Shown in pieces: positions 1 through 12,300 of a stretch of 64,000 nucleotides of DNA. The notes beneath the pieces were generated by a model, which worked only from the letters and a program-made list of their open reading frames with translations, was not told where the DNA came from and searched no databases. Each line of letters starts with the position of its first letter. Position 1 is the first letter of the stretch. The translations under genes were made by a program, and so were the position numbers. The stretch lies in assembly GCF_009727055.1 (NCBI RefSeq), contig NC_052357.1:90959650-91023649 (forward strand), in the 5' to 3' direction. The stretch comes from Benincasa hispida (taxonomy: Eukaryota; Streptophyta; Magnoliopsida; Cucurbitales; Cucurbitaceae).

Positions 1-809
1 TAATCCTTCCTCTTGGTCTCCCATCAATGAAAATGGAGAACATTGGGTTAGTGAGGCAGCCCAAAATCCAATATATCCACATGGGGTGGAAGTTCCTTTC
101 CTTAAGGATTTTTTTCAAGAAAATCTCAATCCACTCTATCAAAAGCCTTTTCAAGATCAAGCTTTAAAATCCAACCCCTTTTCTTCTTAATTCGGTAATG
201 TTCTACGACCTCATTAGCTATTAAGACCGGATCAAGGATTTGTCTCCCTTCAATGAAAGCACTTTGGGTTTGACTTATAAGGTTAGGCATTACTCTCTTA
301 AGCCTTTCTGCAAGTACTTTAGCTATAATCTTATAGATTATAGTAGATAGGCTAATGGGTCTGAAATCTTTCACTAAAACTGCCTCTGTTTTTTTCTGAA
401 TTAAGCAAATAAAATTTTATTTGATGCAAGAATTGAGCTTCCCATTTCGGTAGAAATCATAAAAAATACTCTTTATATTGTCCTTTAGTAGCTCCCAAAA
501 TTTTAATATAAATTCAATTGTGAAGCCATCCAATCTTGGAGCTTTGTTTCTTCCCAACATCTTTACTGCTTCTTTAATTTCTGTCAAATTAAAATTGGAA
601 ATCAGCCCCAAATTCTGATATGAAGAGACCCTTGGCCAGCTCAGATTCTGAGGTATATACCTCAATCCTTGACTTTTTGAGTATAGATTGCTGTAAAAAT
701 CAATAATTAGGAATTCCACTTCTTTGAAATTCTTTGTAGCTTCCCCTTGGTCATTGATTAATGCTGTTATTAGGTTTTTCGTTTTTTTGGCAGCAAGAAA
801 ACGGCGTAA
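1..809 (-). mobile_element. LINE ORF2 fragment, reverse transcriptase (runs off left edge)
   Basis: Read on the minus strand, broken frames give the N-terminal half of a plant L1-type reverse transcriptase. From high to low coordinate these are an RFLAA end near 800, the NFKEVEFLIIDFYSNLYSKS region at 417-719, and the KDFRPISLST, SAFIEGRQILD and LEKAFDRVD blocks at 126-374. The stretch 1-125 continues into the palm (INGRPRG). The catalytic FADD box would lie beyond the left edge. The 5' side stops abruptly at about 809, inside the region just upstream of the RT domain, so the copy is 5'-truncated. Frame breaks at about 375-416 show it is dead. Lineage A of this window, judged by protein similarity to the 9.0-15.0 kb element. 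Confidence 0.85.
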
Positions 810-849
810 CTATGATTTTACTCTAGAACCCTCATAGAGGAGACGTTTC

Positions 850-970
850 TGCTTTAGCCTTACTCTGGACATTGTGGGTGGAAAGGAACAGAAAAATATT
901 TGAAGAATAATTTGACCCCATAATATGTGCTCTTAAATCTTCCTTGCCCTTTGTACATACCATGCTGTTT
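850..970 (+). mobile_element. LINE ORF2 C-terminal scrap
   Basis: A plus-strand frame reads LLWTLWVERNRKIFEE, a stop, then FDPIICALKSSLPF. This matches the conserved C-terminal tail of plant LINE ORF2 proteins (the FERNQRIF motif after the zinc-binding domain). Only about 35 codons remain, with no poly-A tail. It is a relic flanked by two minus-strand LINEs. Confidence 0.6.
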
Positions 971-1087
971 TTTTTAACATTGATTAAATGAAAAGAGACT
1001 AATGCTCCATAGATACAAAACTTCATAGAGGAAGGAGAAAAGTAAATAAAAGATAAATCATTAAAAAAAGAACATAAATGGAATGAT

Positions 1088-3400
1088 TCTTTTTTCTTTT
1101 TTTTTTCCTATAAGAAATAAATTTCATTGATGTATGAAATTTACAAAAAGGGGCCACAGCCCAAGCCAAAGGAGTTATATAAGAGATCTCCAATTGGTCA
1201 AAAGGGAAGAAAGGGTGTATGAATTAAAGAAAGATGTGCATTTACACAACTCGTTGCATGTAAGACAATGAGTTTGAAAAAACAAACAAAAGAGCTTCCC
1301 TTGTCATTGAAAAGGCGATTGTTTCTCTCCTTCCATGTAATCCATAAGAAAGCACGAATCAGATGCATCAAAATCATTCTTGTTTTTGGTAAAAGGATGA
1401 CTAGTGAGAGTGTAGGTTAGAGCATTGTCGATGTCCTTTGGAAGGGCAGTGTACCAACCAAAGGATGAGATAATCTCTTTCCAAAACCTCTCTACAAAAT
1501 GACAATGGATAAACAGGTGACTAGAAGATTCATGTTCGGACTTGCACGAGAGGCAACAATGGGGAGATAGGGCCATGTGGGGAAGCCATCTCTGTATCCT
1601 GTCACATGTATTGATGGCACTATGACTAACTTCCCAACGGAAGATTCAACCTTTTTTGGGTAATAATCATCCCAAATGGCTTTGTTAAAAATAAAAGAAT
1701 AGGGAAGAGAATAAGAACACAGTTACGTGGAAACCCTAGTACAGGGAGAAAAACCACGATAGACACTGATTTTTATTATTAATTCTGATACACAAAGTAC
1801 AAGAGAAAAGGCCAAATAAATAGACTAGTGGGAAGCCCTAGGGTACACACAATTACTAAAATGCCCCTAGGGTTACAAGCTGCTTTTTTGACAGGCTTCA
1901 TAAAAGGGATGATTAGAGAACTCTGGATCTGTTCCCAGTGTGCAGGAAAGGGATTTAGTGGAGAAAGAACTTGTAATGTCTGGTTGCCAAATCCATGTAT
2001 CCTTGGTATTGGAAAGGTGGACACCGTTGATGCTACTCATAAGATCAAGTCATTCCTCAATCTCCTTACCCTTGAGGTTCTCCTATAATCAAGAGACCAA
2101 CTCTGTCTAATATCCCACAGGTCGTGAATGGAGGACCGTTTTTTATTAGACAAAGAGAACGACTGGGGATAAATCTCATTAAGAGGAAAAGCTCTAGTCC
2201 ATCTGTCGCACTAAAAAGAGGTATTCTTCCCATTTCCCACTTTAATAGCAACATTATCTGTAATGAGATTCATGTGCTCCTAGATGACACTCCAAGGACC
2301 TTTGATGTAATTGGGGAAAATGGTGTTGGGCCATGACTTGAAAGGAGTCGCCCCATATTTAGCATCAACAATCTTTACCATAAAGCCCCATCCTCGTGAT
2401 AGTATCTCCAAACCCATTTAGCTAGGAGAGCACGGTTTTTATCAGCCAAACTTTGTAACCCAAGGCCCTCTTTAGCATGAGTCTTGATGACCTTGTCCCA
2501 TTTAACAAGATGTGATCCATGATTTGATGAACATCCTTCCACAGGAAATTTATGTATAATTTCTCCATAGTGTTGGCCACAGATGAAGGTTGCTTGTACA
2601 GTGGTGGGGAATTGTTTCGATGAAGGTAGCTTGTATAAAGACATGTAGTAAGTAGGGAGATCTGATAATGTGCCTTGGAGGAGTATGAGGCGCCCAACCC
2701 TTTGAAATCTGATTATGATTCCATGAATGAAGCCTTCTTTTGATCTTCTAGGGCTTCAGAAGGAGACTGATTTGGCTTACCAGATAATGGAAGTCCAAGG
2801 TAGGAGCAGGGCCAGTGACTTAGTCTGCAATTCGAACTTATCAGCAATCAGATCCAAGTCGCCAGTGGTAGTACGAATACCCAAAATTTCAGTCTTGTGA
2901 TTTATATTAAGTTTTGAGGCCCTCTCAAAAGGTCCAACAAGACCGAAGAGGTTATCAAGAGATTCATCATTTTTATCAGTGAAAAGGATGGTGTCATCGG
3001 CAAAGAGAAGATGATGCACCTGCAGTGATCTCGACCCAATGCTAAAGCCTTTAATCAGCCCCTTGGAACTAGCCTCAATCATCATTCTACTGAAGCAATC
3101 CATGATGATGACAGACAGGAAGAGTGATAGAGGATCACCTTGTCTAAGGCCCCACGAAGCACGAATCTTACCTCTAGTGTGTTCATTAATCAAAATAGAG
3201 AAGTTTGTTGAAGAGATACAACCCCCTAATCCATTTGCACCAAGTAGTGCCAAAGCCCTTTGCCAGTAGAACAAGATCTAGGAAATCCCCGTCGACTTTA
3301 TCAAAAGCTTTCTCAATTTCTATCTTGACCACAATCCCCTGTTTATTTCTTCTGGCATAATCTTCAATGATCTCGTTCGTAATCAAAGGAGCATAAAAAA
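1088..3400 (-). mobile_element. 5'-truncated LINE, lineage B, with solo LTR inside
   Basis: A poly-T run at about 1089-1106 marks the 3' poly-A tail in minus orientation. It is followed by a tail (TTTCATTGATGTATGAAATT) also present, on the other strand, at 29.6 kb. Going up the minus strand come the C-terminal zinc-binding domain (SPHCCLSCKSEHESSSHLFIHC at 1304-1576) and the LWDIRQSWSL region (about 2066-2150). Then follow a KEGLGLQSLADKNRALLAKWVW block (2375-2520) and the RT palm with LRQGDPLS and the FADDTILF catalytic box (2777-3274). The EKAFDKVD block lies at 3186-3428. Frames break repeatedly. The 5' end is lost at about 3400 within the RT fingers. A 211 bp LTR interrupts it at 1683-1893. 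Confidence 0.9.
1683..1893 (-). mobile_element. Solo LTR, 211 bp, inside a LINE
   Basis: The segment starts TG and ends CA on both strands (TGTTAAAAAT...TTTTTTGACA on +) and is flanked by a perfect 5 bp duplication GGCTT (1678-1682 and 1894-1898). Removing the insert and one GGCTT restores the LINE reading HPFYEAIWDDYYPKK, which parallels HPFHDAIWNDFYPKK in the 28.7 kb LINE. The boundaries are therefore exact. There is no internal region, so it is a solo LTR or a very short TRIM-type unit. Orientation is given as minus because that strand has a TATA-like CTATTTATTT followed by a CT-rich leader. The family is not identified. Confidence 0.85.
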
Positions 3401-3580
3401 TCCGTTGATACCATAAGCCAAAATACACATTAACGTAGTGAACAATAGCCGATAAGGAAATAGAAAGATTGGCGAGTTGGGATTGATGTCCTGAGAAGGG
3501 AAGCCATCACAGGATTAAGTAAGAGAGCACCAAAACGAGGCATTGAGGCGAGCTGGAGCAAGGACGTTTGAATGTACACA

Positions 3581-3678
3581 CCACGCTCTTAAATCTTCTT
3601 TTTTTTTTTTTTAACAAGAAATGAACCATTTCATTAAGATAATGAAAGATGTTACAAGCCACGCTCTTAAATCTTCTT
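3581..3678 (-). mobile_element. 58 bp retroposon stub with 20 bp target-site duplication
   Basis: The 20-mer CCACGCTCTTAAATCTTCTT occurs at 3581-3600 and again, perfectly, at 3659-3678. Between them lie 58 bases that begin with 12 T and continue as AACAAGAAATGAACC. Read on the minus strand this is a LINE/SINE 3' end plus poly-A. It is target-primed retroposition truncated almost at once. Confidence 0.9.
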
Positions 3679-3704
3679 AAAGTTGATTTTAACAAGAGTG
3701 CTTC

Positions 3705-5242
3705 GTTTTTCTAATGCCAGAAAAGGTTATTTCCTCTTTTCTTTTGGGAAGGACATAAAAGGAGGGAAGCTAAATCATTTGGTAAAATGGGAGGTTGTCT
3801 AAAAAAAATAGAGGATGGTGGTCTGGCTCTAGGAGGCTTAAAAAGAAGAAATTTGGCACTTCTTGCCAAATGGGGGTGGCGATTTATCCAAGAGAACTCC
3901 TCTCTATGGACACAAGTTATAAAGAGTATTCATGGCAGAAATTTTGGTGAATGGCACACTTCTGGAAAGACTTTTTGCAGTCTTCGCAGCCCTTGGATTA
4001 GCATCTCAAGAATTTGGTTGAAGGTAGAAGCATTGGCAGTCTTCAAACTGGGAAATGGAAGCAGAATTGCCTTCTGGCAGGATTCTTGGACTGGTAACAC
4101 ACCCTTTAAACTCAGTTTTCCATCTTTATTCAGAGTTGCCTCCAACCAAAATGGATCTGTTTTGGATCATTGGGATTCTCAAACCCTCTCATGGTCTCTA
4201 CCCTTTAGAAGACTATTAAAAGAAGAAGAAATACCAGATTTTCAGAACCTGCTCTCCTTGATTTCCAGCATAAAGCCTACAATCAGACCTGACTCTCGAT
4301 CTTGGTCTTTAGAAGCAAGTGGCTCATTCACGGTAAAATCTTTGTCTAACCATCTTGCTTTGGCCTCACCTATTGACACTCACCTTTTAAAAGCTCTATG
4401 GAAGACCAACAGCCCTCGAAGAGTGAATATTACGGTTTGGATCATGCTTTTTGGAACCCTAAACAGTACCTCAGTCCTACAACACAAGCTGCCCTCCCAC
4501 TTTCTTTCTCCTAATCAGTGCATTTTATGTAAATCAGCAGAAGAAGATTTACAACACTTATTCTTTGACTGTCTCTTTGCCAGAAATTGTTGGCTAGTCC
4601 TTTTTAAAACCTTCGACATCAACTGGGCTTTCGATAATACTTTTAGAAATAATGTTCAGCAACTACTCACTGGTCCTATCCTCAAAAAAGCCCCAAATCT
4701 GATTTGGTGCAATGCAGTAAAAGCACTATTAATTGAAATTTGGTTCGAAAGAAATCAAAGAATCTTTCAAGATAAAGAACTCACGTGGTTCTCCCGTTAT
4801 GAGGCTGCTAAACTTAATGCTTCTCAATGGTGTTCTCTTTCTAAACATTTTGCAGCATACTCCCTTCAGGATATTTGTTTAAATTGGCAAGCCTTCATCC
4901 TCGCTGACTGATTATGTTTTAAAGAGAAGGGGCACTACTCTCCAACCTTGAAGACTTAAGTAGTTAGAATTATTTTCTTGTTTTCTCCTTTGTTATGTAT
5001 TATGTTTCTCAAAAGAGGACAACTTTTCTCTGTATTCAATCCTCCTGTAATTTCCATTTTGTTCGTTTTGTTCGAGTTTGTATGGATGTGATGAGGACGC
5101 TATGGGGGTGTCAACCTAGTTGAGATGCCCAGGTGCGTCTCCTGATCCCTTGTCTTGTATCGCTCTTTTATAAGTACACATCTCTTGTACTTTCTTTTTA
5201 TGCATTAATAAAAAGTAAGGTTTCCTTTTCAGAAAAAAAAAA
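3705..5242 (+). mobile_element. 5'-truncated LINE (lineage A) with 14 bp target-site duplication
   Basis: The insert is flanked by AACAAGAGTGCTTC at 3691-3704 and 5243-5256 and ends in poly-A (5232-5242). It carries the last third of ORF2 (RT thumb, zinc-binding domain, C-terminal tail), then about 320 bp of 3' UTR with the lineage A tail motif at 5108-5148. The 5' end is truncated within the RT domain at an LMPEKVIS block. It is one of the best preserved copies here. Confidence 0.92.
3787..4911 (+). pseudogene. LINE ORF2 C-terminal part (open but headless)
   Basis: This is an open frame of 374 codons. From about residue 11 it is the C-terminal third of a plant LINE ORF2 protein. Landmarks are GGLKRRNLALLAKWGWRF, then GNGSRIAFWQDSW (about residues 90-105). 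The zinc-binding RT-associated domain carries CILCKSAEEDLQHLFFDC (about residues 250-268), and the tail is NLIWCNAVKALLIEIWFERNQRIF. The ATG at 3787 is not a natural start. The residues before IEDGG come from a shifted frame, because the conserved reading (NHLVKWEVVS) lies one frame over upstream, with an indel near the A-run at 3800-3808. No complete protein is made. It lies inside the LINE at 3705-5242. Confidence 0.85.
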
Positions 5243-5256
5243 AACAAGAGTGCTTC

Positions 5257-5635
5257 TTTTAATCCTAGCCCTTAGATCTTTGACTGCTGCATTAGCTAAT
5301 GAACCAACCAACATGAAACGGAAACCAAAAGAAGGAAGAGAACTACAAAAAGAGACCCCAATTATTGACAATATAAAAAGGGAGTAAAATTTGAAATAAA
5401 TTACAGCAAAAGACCTAAGAGAGATATGAAGTTGGCATCATATCAAACATCCTCCTTCACACATGCTTCTCTTATCTAAAAAAATGAAATGCTAGAATGA
5501 AACTTTTTGTTTACTAATTGAGGGTTTTTTGGTTTTTTGTTTCTTTAAAGTGAGCAAAAATGAAACCTTTCGTATTGTTTTTTTCTCTTTGCCATTCGTT
5601 GTGGTAGATGTCATTCTTTCTTTTAGATTTTTTTC
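5257..5635. other. Unassigned spacer between LINEs
   Basis: Sequence resumes here after the right-hand target-site duplication of the preceding LINE. It is AT-rich with T-runs (5525-5545, 5578-5590, 5628-5640). I see no exon-like frame and no element end beyond a possible duplication copy at 5496-5508 (see the findings). Confidence 0.5.
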
Positions 5636-6677
5636 TCTTTGATCGGGTCGATTGGAGTTTTTTGGAACGAATTCTCAATCTTTTGGTTTTTCATCCAAAA
5701 TGGTTGGATTGGATCAATGGGTGTATTCAAAACCCAAAATTTTCTGTGTACATCAATTGAAGGCCTAGAGGATGTATTCAAGCTTCAACAAGGGGAATTA
5801 GGCAAGGTGATCCCTTATCACCCTTTTTATTTCTTATCACTAGTGAAATACTTGGTGCCTTGGTTAATAGAGCTCACGACAGTGGACTGTTTTAGGGGTT
5901 TTTGGTAGGTAAAGATAAAGTACATCTATCAATTTTGGAATTCGCAAACGATACCCTTCTTTTTTGTAAGTATGATGAAGCCATGTTAGACATTCTCATT
6001 CAAACAATTGGCTTTTTTGAATGGTGTTCGGGGCAGCAAGTTAATTGGGAATTTTGGGGAAATCAACATTATATGGAGTCAATATTGATGAAGCTACATT
6101 GATCTCTACTTCTTCAAGGCTGAAGGTAAATTGCCTTTCATCTATCTTGGCTTACATCTTGGTGGTTATCCGAAACAGCACTCTTTTTGGCAGCCTATTA
6201 TAGATAAAATCCATATGAAACTTCATAAATGGAAAAGGTATAACTTGTTCAGAAGGGGCCGTTTACCTTTATGTAATTCAGTTCTAGCAACCTACCAACT
6301 TATTATATGTTCTTATTTTAAATGCTCGGTAATATAAGAGTTGGAGAGACTTTTACGTAACTTATTTTGGGAAGGTCAGCAAGGCAGCAAGCTGAATCAT
6401 TTGGTTAAATGGGAGTTAGCTTCTAAAACTCTAAAAGATGGTGGTTTAGGGATCAGTAATCTGAAAAACAGAAATACAACTTTATTGTTTAAATGGAATT
6501 GGAGATTTCTTTAGGAGCAAGACTCATTATGGTGCAAAATTGTTAAAAGCATTCATGGAGTTGATCCACATCTTTGGCACACTTCAGGTAAGCTTGGTTT
6601 AAGTTGGATAAGTCCACGGATCAGCATCTCAAAGACTTGGAGTCAATTTGGCCCCATTGCAAAGTTTAAGCTTGATA
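5636..6677 (+). mobile_element. Old LINE (lineage A), part 1 of 3
   Basis: Degenerate plus-strand RT sequence runs in order. DRVDWSFLERIL starts at about 5640, followed by INGCIQNPKFSVYIN and GIRQGDPLSPFLF (shifted frames near 5790-5830). The catalytic box is FANDTLLF (5940), with the second D of FADD changed to N. Then come CSGQQVNWE, FIYLGLHLGGYPK (6131) and LKDGGLGISNLKNRNTTLL (6440), ending at AKFKL near 6670. The next conserved residues (DSWCSDIPFKV) are found at about 16,480, beyond two younger elements. The copy is 5'-truncated at about 5636 and carries several stops and shifts. Confidence 0.88.
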
Positions 6678-8994
6678 ATGAAATGAGACAAAACTCAAAA
6701 TACAAGAGGAATGAACAATCTAAACTCAAGGATCAGGAAGTGCACTCGGACATCTCAACTAGGTTGACACCTCCATAGCATTCTCATCATTTCCAAAATA
6801 AACAAAAGAACAACAATACCAAACAGGAATCAAAATATCAAGAATACAACCCGAGCATAAGATACAACAAAACATAAATAAACCTATTCTACCAAAAATA
6901 CACACAACACCGTGCATCCAAAAAGAAGACAAGGACTCAGAAGAGGACTCTAAGGAGCTGGAAAGATGATTTCCTGCCAGTTTATGCTCAATTCTTGAAT
7001 TGAGTATCCTGCAAAATGTTGAGAGAGTGAGAACCAGGAAGTTGCGTTCAGCTGGGCTGTCTTGAACCGCTTAAACCAAGCCAATCTCTTGTCATGGAAG
7101 ACTTGTTGATTTCTTTCAAACCAAAGGTCAGCTAGCAACGATTTCATGGCATTGATCCAAAGCAATTTAGCCTTCTTCCTCAAAGGAGGACCCATCAAAA
7201 TCTGCAATACATTATAACGAAAATTGCTTCCAAATACCCCAATTCAAATTAAAAAAATGTGAATAGTCTCAGCCAACAGTGACTAGCATAACAACAGTAA
7301 AAAACAAGTGCTAAAGGTCCTCTGAGGCAGGCATACAAAGGGCGCATATTTGTGGAGAAAGACAATGAGTAGGCAGCTTCTTGTGCATCACTGCGGAGCA
7401 ATTCAATTCTCCAAATAACATAATCCAAACTGTGATATTCACATGCCGAAGGCTGTTCGACTTCCATAACGCTTTCCCCAATTGTTTGTCTAATGGGAAG
7501 GCTATTGATAGGTGTTTCACAAAAGACTTAACAGTAAAAACTCCTCTTTTATCAATAGACCAAACTCTCTTATCAGGGGTATTTGACAATCTCCTTCCAT
7601 CAACAAGTCCAAGGAGAGTCTGAAAGTCTATTACCCCATGTTCCTTCAAATGTCTTCCGAAATCAATGGACCAAGATGAAGAGGCTTGATCCCAATAATC
7701 TGCTATTGAACCTTTAGGGTTAATGGAAATCTTGAATAATTTAGGAAAACGAACCTTCAACGGTATCTTTTCAATCCAAGGGTCCATCCAAAATCCAATT
7801 CGGTGTCCATTACCAAGTCTAGAACTTGCTAAAACTTCAATTTTCAACCAAGATCTGGATATGCTAATCCAAGGACTCCTTAAGCTTAGGCTGGGCTTTC
7901 CTGCTGTATGCCATCTATAAATAAGCTACTGTCGTGAACACTTCTTATGACTTGACTCCAAAGGGAGTCATCTTCCATGATAAAACGCCATCCCACTTAG
8001 CAAGCAAAGCTAAGTTTCTGTTTTGAAGATCTCCCATGCCAAGGCCTTCGCCTCTTGTTATCGTGTGACTATCTCCCATTTCACCAAGTGATTCATCTTT
8101 CCTCCATTGTGGCCCTCCCAAAAGAAGCTTCTCATTTTTTGTTCTATGATGGAAATCACCTTTTCAGGCATTAAGAAAGTGGACATAATAGGTTGGTAGA
8201 TTAGCTAAAATGGACTTACAAAGAGTAACTCTTCCCCGTTGAGATAAATTGTACCTTTTCCACTTGTCAAGTTTGTTTTGTATTTTATCAATGACCGGCT
8301 GCCAAAAGGAGACCTTCTTAGGGCAACCCCCAAGTGTTAATCCAAGGTACATGATAGGCAAAAAAATAGCTTTGCGATTGAGAAGAGAGGCAGTAGACTG
8401 CATCTTGCTGTCTTCTATATTAACTCCACAAAGGACTATTTTTTCCAAATTCTTTTTTTGACCCGAGCACCACTTAAACAATCCTATCATCTTTCTTAGA
8501 TTATCTAGCATCTCATCATCACATTTACAAAAAATCAATGTATCATCGGTAAATTGGAGAAGTAAAATATGGATTTTATCATTTCCCACAAGGAATCCTT
8601 CAAATTTTCCTTTTTCATGGAGTCTAACAATAAGAGTGTTCAACACTTCACTAACGAGCAGAAAAAGGAACGGAGATAAGGGATCCCCTTGTCAGATTCC
8701 CCTAGTGGCTTGAATTCTACCTCTTGGCCTCCCATTTATAAAGATTGAGAATTTTGGATTATTAACACAACCCATTATCCATGAAATCCATAGTGGATCA
8801 AAGCCTTTTCCATTTAGTACTTTCTCAAGGAAGGCCCATTCCACCCGACCAAAAGCCTCATCCAAGTCTAATTTCAGAATCCACCCCTTCTTTTTTTTGG
8901 ATTGATAGTCCTCCATTGCTTCATTTGCTATTAGAACCAGGTCCAAAATTTGCCTCCCCACAATAAACACACTTTATGTGGGAGCTATAATATT
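6678..8994 (-). mobile_element. Inverted LINE (lineage A), 3' part
   Basis: Minus-strand ORF2 pieces run from high to low coordinate. They are GRQILDLVLIANEA and LDEAFGRVEW (8692-8970), the RT palm with a FTDDTLIF box in place of FADDTLLF and LGLTLGGCPKK (8164-8646), and GNGHRIGFWMDPW with the linker (7311-7847). CALCMPASEDL starts the zinc-binding domain near 7320, and the tail LWFERNQQVF lies at 6950-7207. The lineage A 3' tail motif is at 6731-6770. There is no poly-A at the 3' boundary. The tail breaks off after CTCATTTCATTAT, about 30 bases short of its relatives. The 5' part continues at 14,995, beyond an inserted full-length LINE. Confidence 0.88.
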
Positions 8995-9339
8995 TTTTTT
9001 GAAAAGGAAACAATTCATTGTATTAATAAATAGAGAGGAGTGAAAGCTCTAAGTACAAGAGAGTTATATAAAGAGCAAAACGAGAATACAAGTGCTTGTA
9101 AAAGGATCAGGAGATGCACCCAGACGTCTCAACTAGGTTGACACTCTCTTGCACCCTCATCATCTCCAATTCTAACCCATAGCTGGGAGATAAGATAACA
9201 AGATTACAAAAAGAGGACAAAGCCTAAAGAAACAACAAAAATGAAAAACTAAGGATAAAGCCAAAACAGTGGCCTGAAAATAATGGAAATATATAAAAAG
9301 TTCAATAAGTGTTGCTAAAGTCTGGAAATCTGGAAATGT

Positions 9340-12300
9340 TTAGTGCTGTCCGATAGGAGGGGTTGAGATAAAGGCCTCCCAATTGAGGTTGAAATCTGAA
9401 AGGTTGTAGGCACGGAAAGGATCAGAAAGGAGGCACCAGGAGGAGGCTTGACGACGGATGGCTTCAAGGCGGTCTTGGCATTTAGTGGCTTTGTTATGGA
9501 AAATTCTTTGATTTCTTTCAAACCAAAGGTCTGTCAATAAGGCTTTTACAGCATTACACCATATCAAACGGATGGATTTGTGGGAGATGGGGCCGACAAG
9601 GAGCTGAAACACGTTACTTTTGAAATCATTGCACAAGGTCCATGAAAGATTGAAAAAACACAGCAGCTTATTCCAACACCAATTTGAGTAAGGACATGCA
9701 AAGAAAAGGTGAAGGGAGTCCTCACTATGATGTAGGCAGAGTGGGCAAACTGGGGGGAAAGGGAGGATGCTGGTTGCTTTCTCTGAAGGACTTTAGCTAC
9801 ATTCAGCTGATCGAAAAGCATAATCCAAATAAGGATGTTGACTCTTCTTGGACTTTTTGATTTCCAAATAGCCGAGAAGATAGGCTTTTCCAAGGGGGAG
9901 AATGGTGTTAGGTGGCTTTTGAGGGATTTAACGGTGTATTGGCTATTGGTTGAGATGGACCACACTCTTTTATCAAAAGAGAGAGAAGGGCTTCTACTTA
10001 CAATTTTTCTCAACAAGTCTTGGAAGGCCAACATTTCTTCATCTTTAAGCGATCTTCGGAAAGTAATGGACCACGAAGCTATGTTATTGTCCCAATGATC
10101 GGCAACTGAGCCATTGGGGAGCATGGCAATTCTGAATAAGCTAGGAAAAAGGATGCTGAAGGGGGAATGTCCTTCCCAAGTGTCTAACTAGAAACCAATT
10201 TGACTGCCATTACCAAGTTTGAAAGTGGCCAAGGATTCTACCTTAAGCCATGTCTTTGAGATGCTAATCCATGAACTTTTCAGACTTCTACCTCCTTTCC
10301 TTGTCGTATGCCAATCAAAAGCATCCTTACCATGAATACTTCTAACAACTTTGCCCCAAAGAGAGTTTTCCTCATTGAAGAGTCTCCACCCCCATTTAGC
10401 AAGGAGTGCAATGTTCATAGCTTTGAGCCCCCCAAGACCTAGACCACCATCGGCTAAAGGTTTTTGAACCAATTCCCATTTAACTAAGTGATTTTGCTTG
10501 CTGCCCTTATTGCCTTCCTAAAAGAAACTTCGTATTAACCTTTCCATTTTAGTTGCTACCCCTTTGGGCATAAGGAAGATGGCCAAGTAATGGGTTGGAA
10601 GGTTTGAAAGGACTGAGGTGCAAAGAGTGGCTCTTCCACCCTTAGATAGATTGAATCTTCTCCATTTGTTGAGTTTACCTTGTACTTTATCTAGGACCGG
10701 CTGCCAAAAGGAGGCTTTTTTTGGGTAGTCCTCTAGAGGCAACCCTAGATAATGGAAAGGGAGATGGTCAGCCAAAACATTTAATGAAGCTGCTGTAGTA
10801 TAGAGCTCACTATCATCCACATTAATGCTATAGAGTGCTGATTTATCCCAATTTACCTTCTGCCCTGAATACCATTCAAAGAGCTCCACTGTATGCTTAA
10901 GTTTTGACAGCATAGTGCTGTCATATTTGCAAAACAATAAGGTATCATCCGCAAATTAGAGTATGGAGACTTGGACTTGCTCTTTGCCTACTAAAAACCC
11001 TTCAATGATGCCGAATTGGTTGAGTTTGGAAATTAATGCACTCAAAACTTCGCTGACTAGAAGATAAAGAAAAGGGGAGAGAGGATCACCTTGTCTAAGC
11101 CCTCTTGAAGCGACCACTCTTCCCCTTGGTCTCCCGTTAATGAAGACCGAGTAAAGTGGGTTTTTGACACATCCAAAGATCCATTCTATCCATTTCTGAT
11201 TGAAGTTCTTGGCCCAAAGCACTTTTTCTAGAAAATCCCAATCAACTCGGTCAAAAGCTTTCTCCATATCAAGTTTAAGGATCCAACCCTTCTTCTTTTT
11301 TGCTCTATACTCTTCCACCACTTCATTGGCTATAAGTATGAGATCCAAAATTTGCCTTCCTTCTATGAAAGCACATTGGGATGGAGCAATGATGTCGGAC
11401 ATTACCCCTTTCAATCTCTCGGCTAACACCTTAGCAATGACTTTGTAGATTAATAAGGTTAAGCTAATGGGTCTGTAATCACTTACCTTGATTGCTACTT
11501 TCTTCTTTTGAATTAAGCAAATGAAATTCTCTCTTATACACGCATTGATCTTGCCATTCTTGTAGAAGTCATTAAAGGTATCTTGGAAGCTTGTCTTGAG
11601 AATAGACCAAAATTTCAGCAAAAATTCAGTGGTGAAGCCAACAGGGCCTGGGGCTTTACTTTTGCCAAGGGTTTTTATGGCTGAGAGGATTTCTGTGGCT
11701 GAAAAATTATTTTGCGAGAGAAGATTTTGATTCGAGTTCACACAAGACCAATCTAGATTTAAAAGGAGATGCCTCTGCCCTGGAGATTTTAGATAAAGGC
11801 TGCTGTAAAAGTTGAGTATTAGGCTTTCAATTTCTGCACTCGACTTTGTTGGGACCCCTTGTTCATCAACTAACTCGTTTATAAAAGTTCTCTTTTTTGC
11901 TGCTAAGAATCTGTGAAAAAAGCTTGTATTCTCATCTCCCTGCTTAAACCAGTTTATTTTACTCTTCTGCAATAGGTTAATTTCTTCCAACCTATATAAG
12001 GCCATTAGTTCTGATTTTGAAGAAGACCAAGCTGCATAATCAGTGCTGGACAGTGGAGAATTCTCAGCAAGTGTACCCCAATTTTCAATTTCTGCTAGCA
12101 ACCTCTCCTCTTTCTGTTTTAATTCTTCCTTATTGCTGTGATGCCATTGTTTTACTGCTGTTTTCACATCTTTCAGTTTCTGATTTAATTCAAAACTAGC
12201 CCAACCGTGTACTTTGCTGTCAAACCATGCTTTCTCTATAATTTGGATGCAATCTTTGTTGAGTAGCCAACTATTGCAAAACCTGAACGGCGAAGGACCC

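Noticed and set aside
5133..5387. 84-codon plus frame across the LINE 3' UTR and flank
   Set aside because: It crosses the poly-A tail and the target-site duplication, so it is not a gene.
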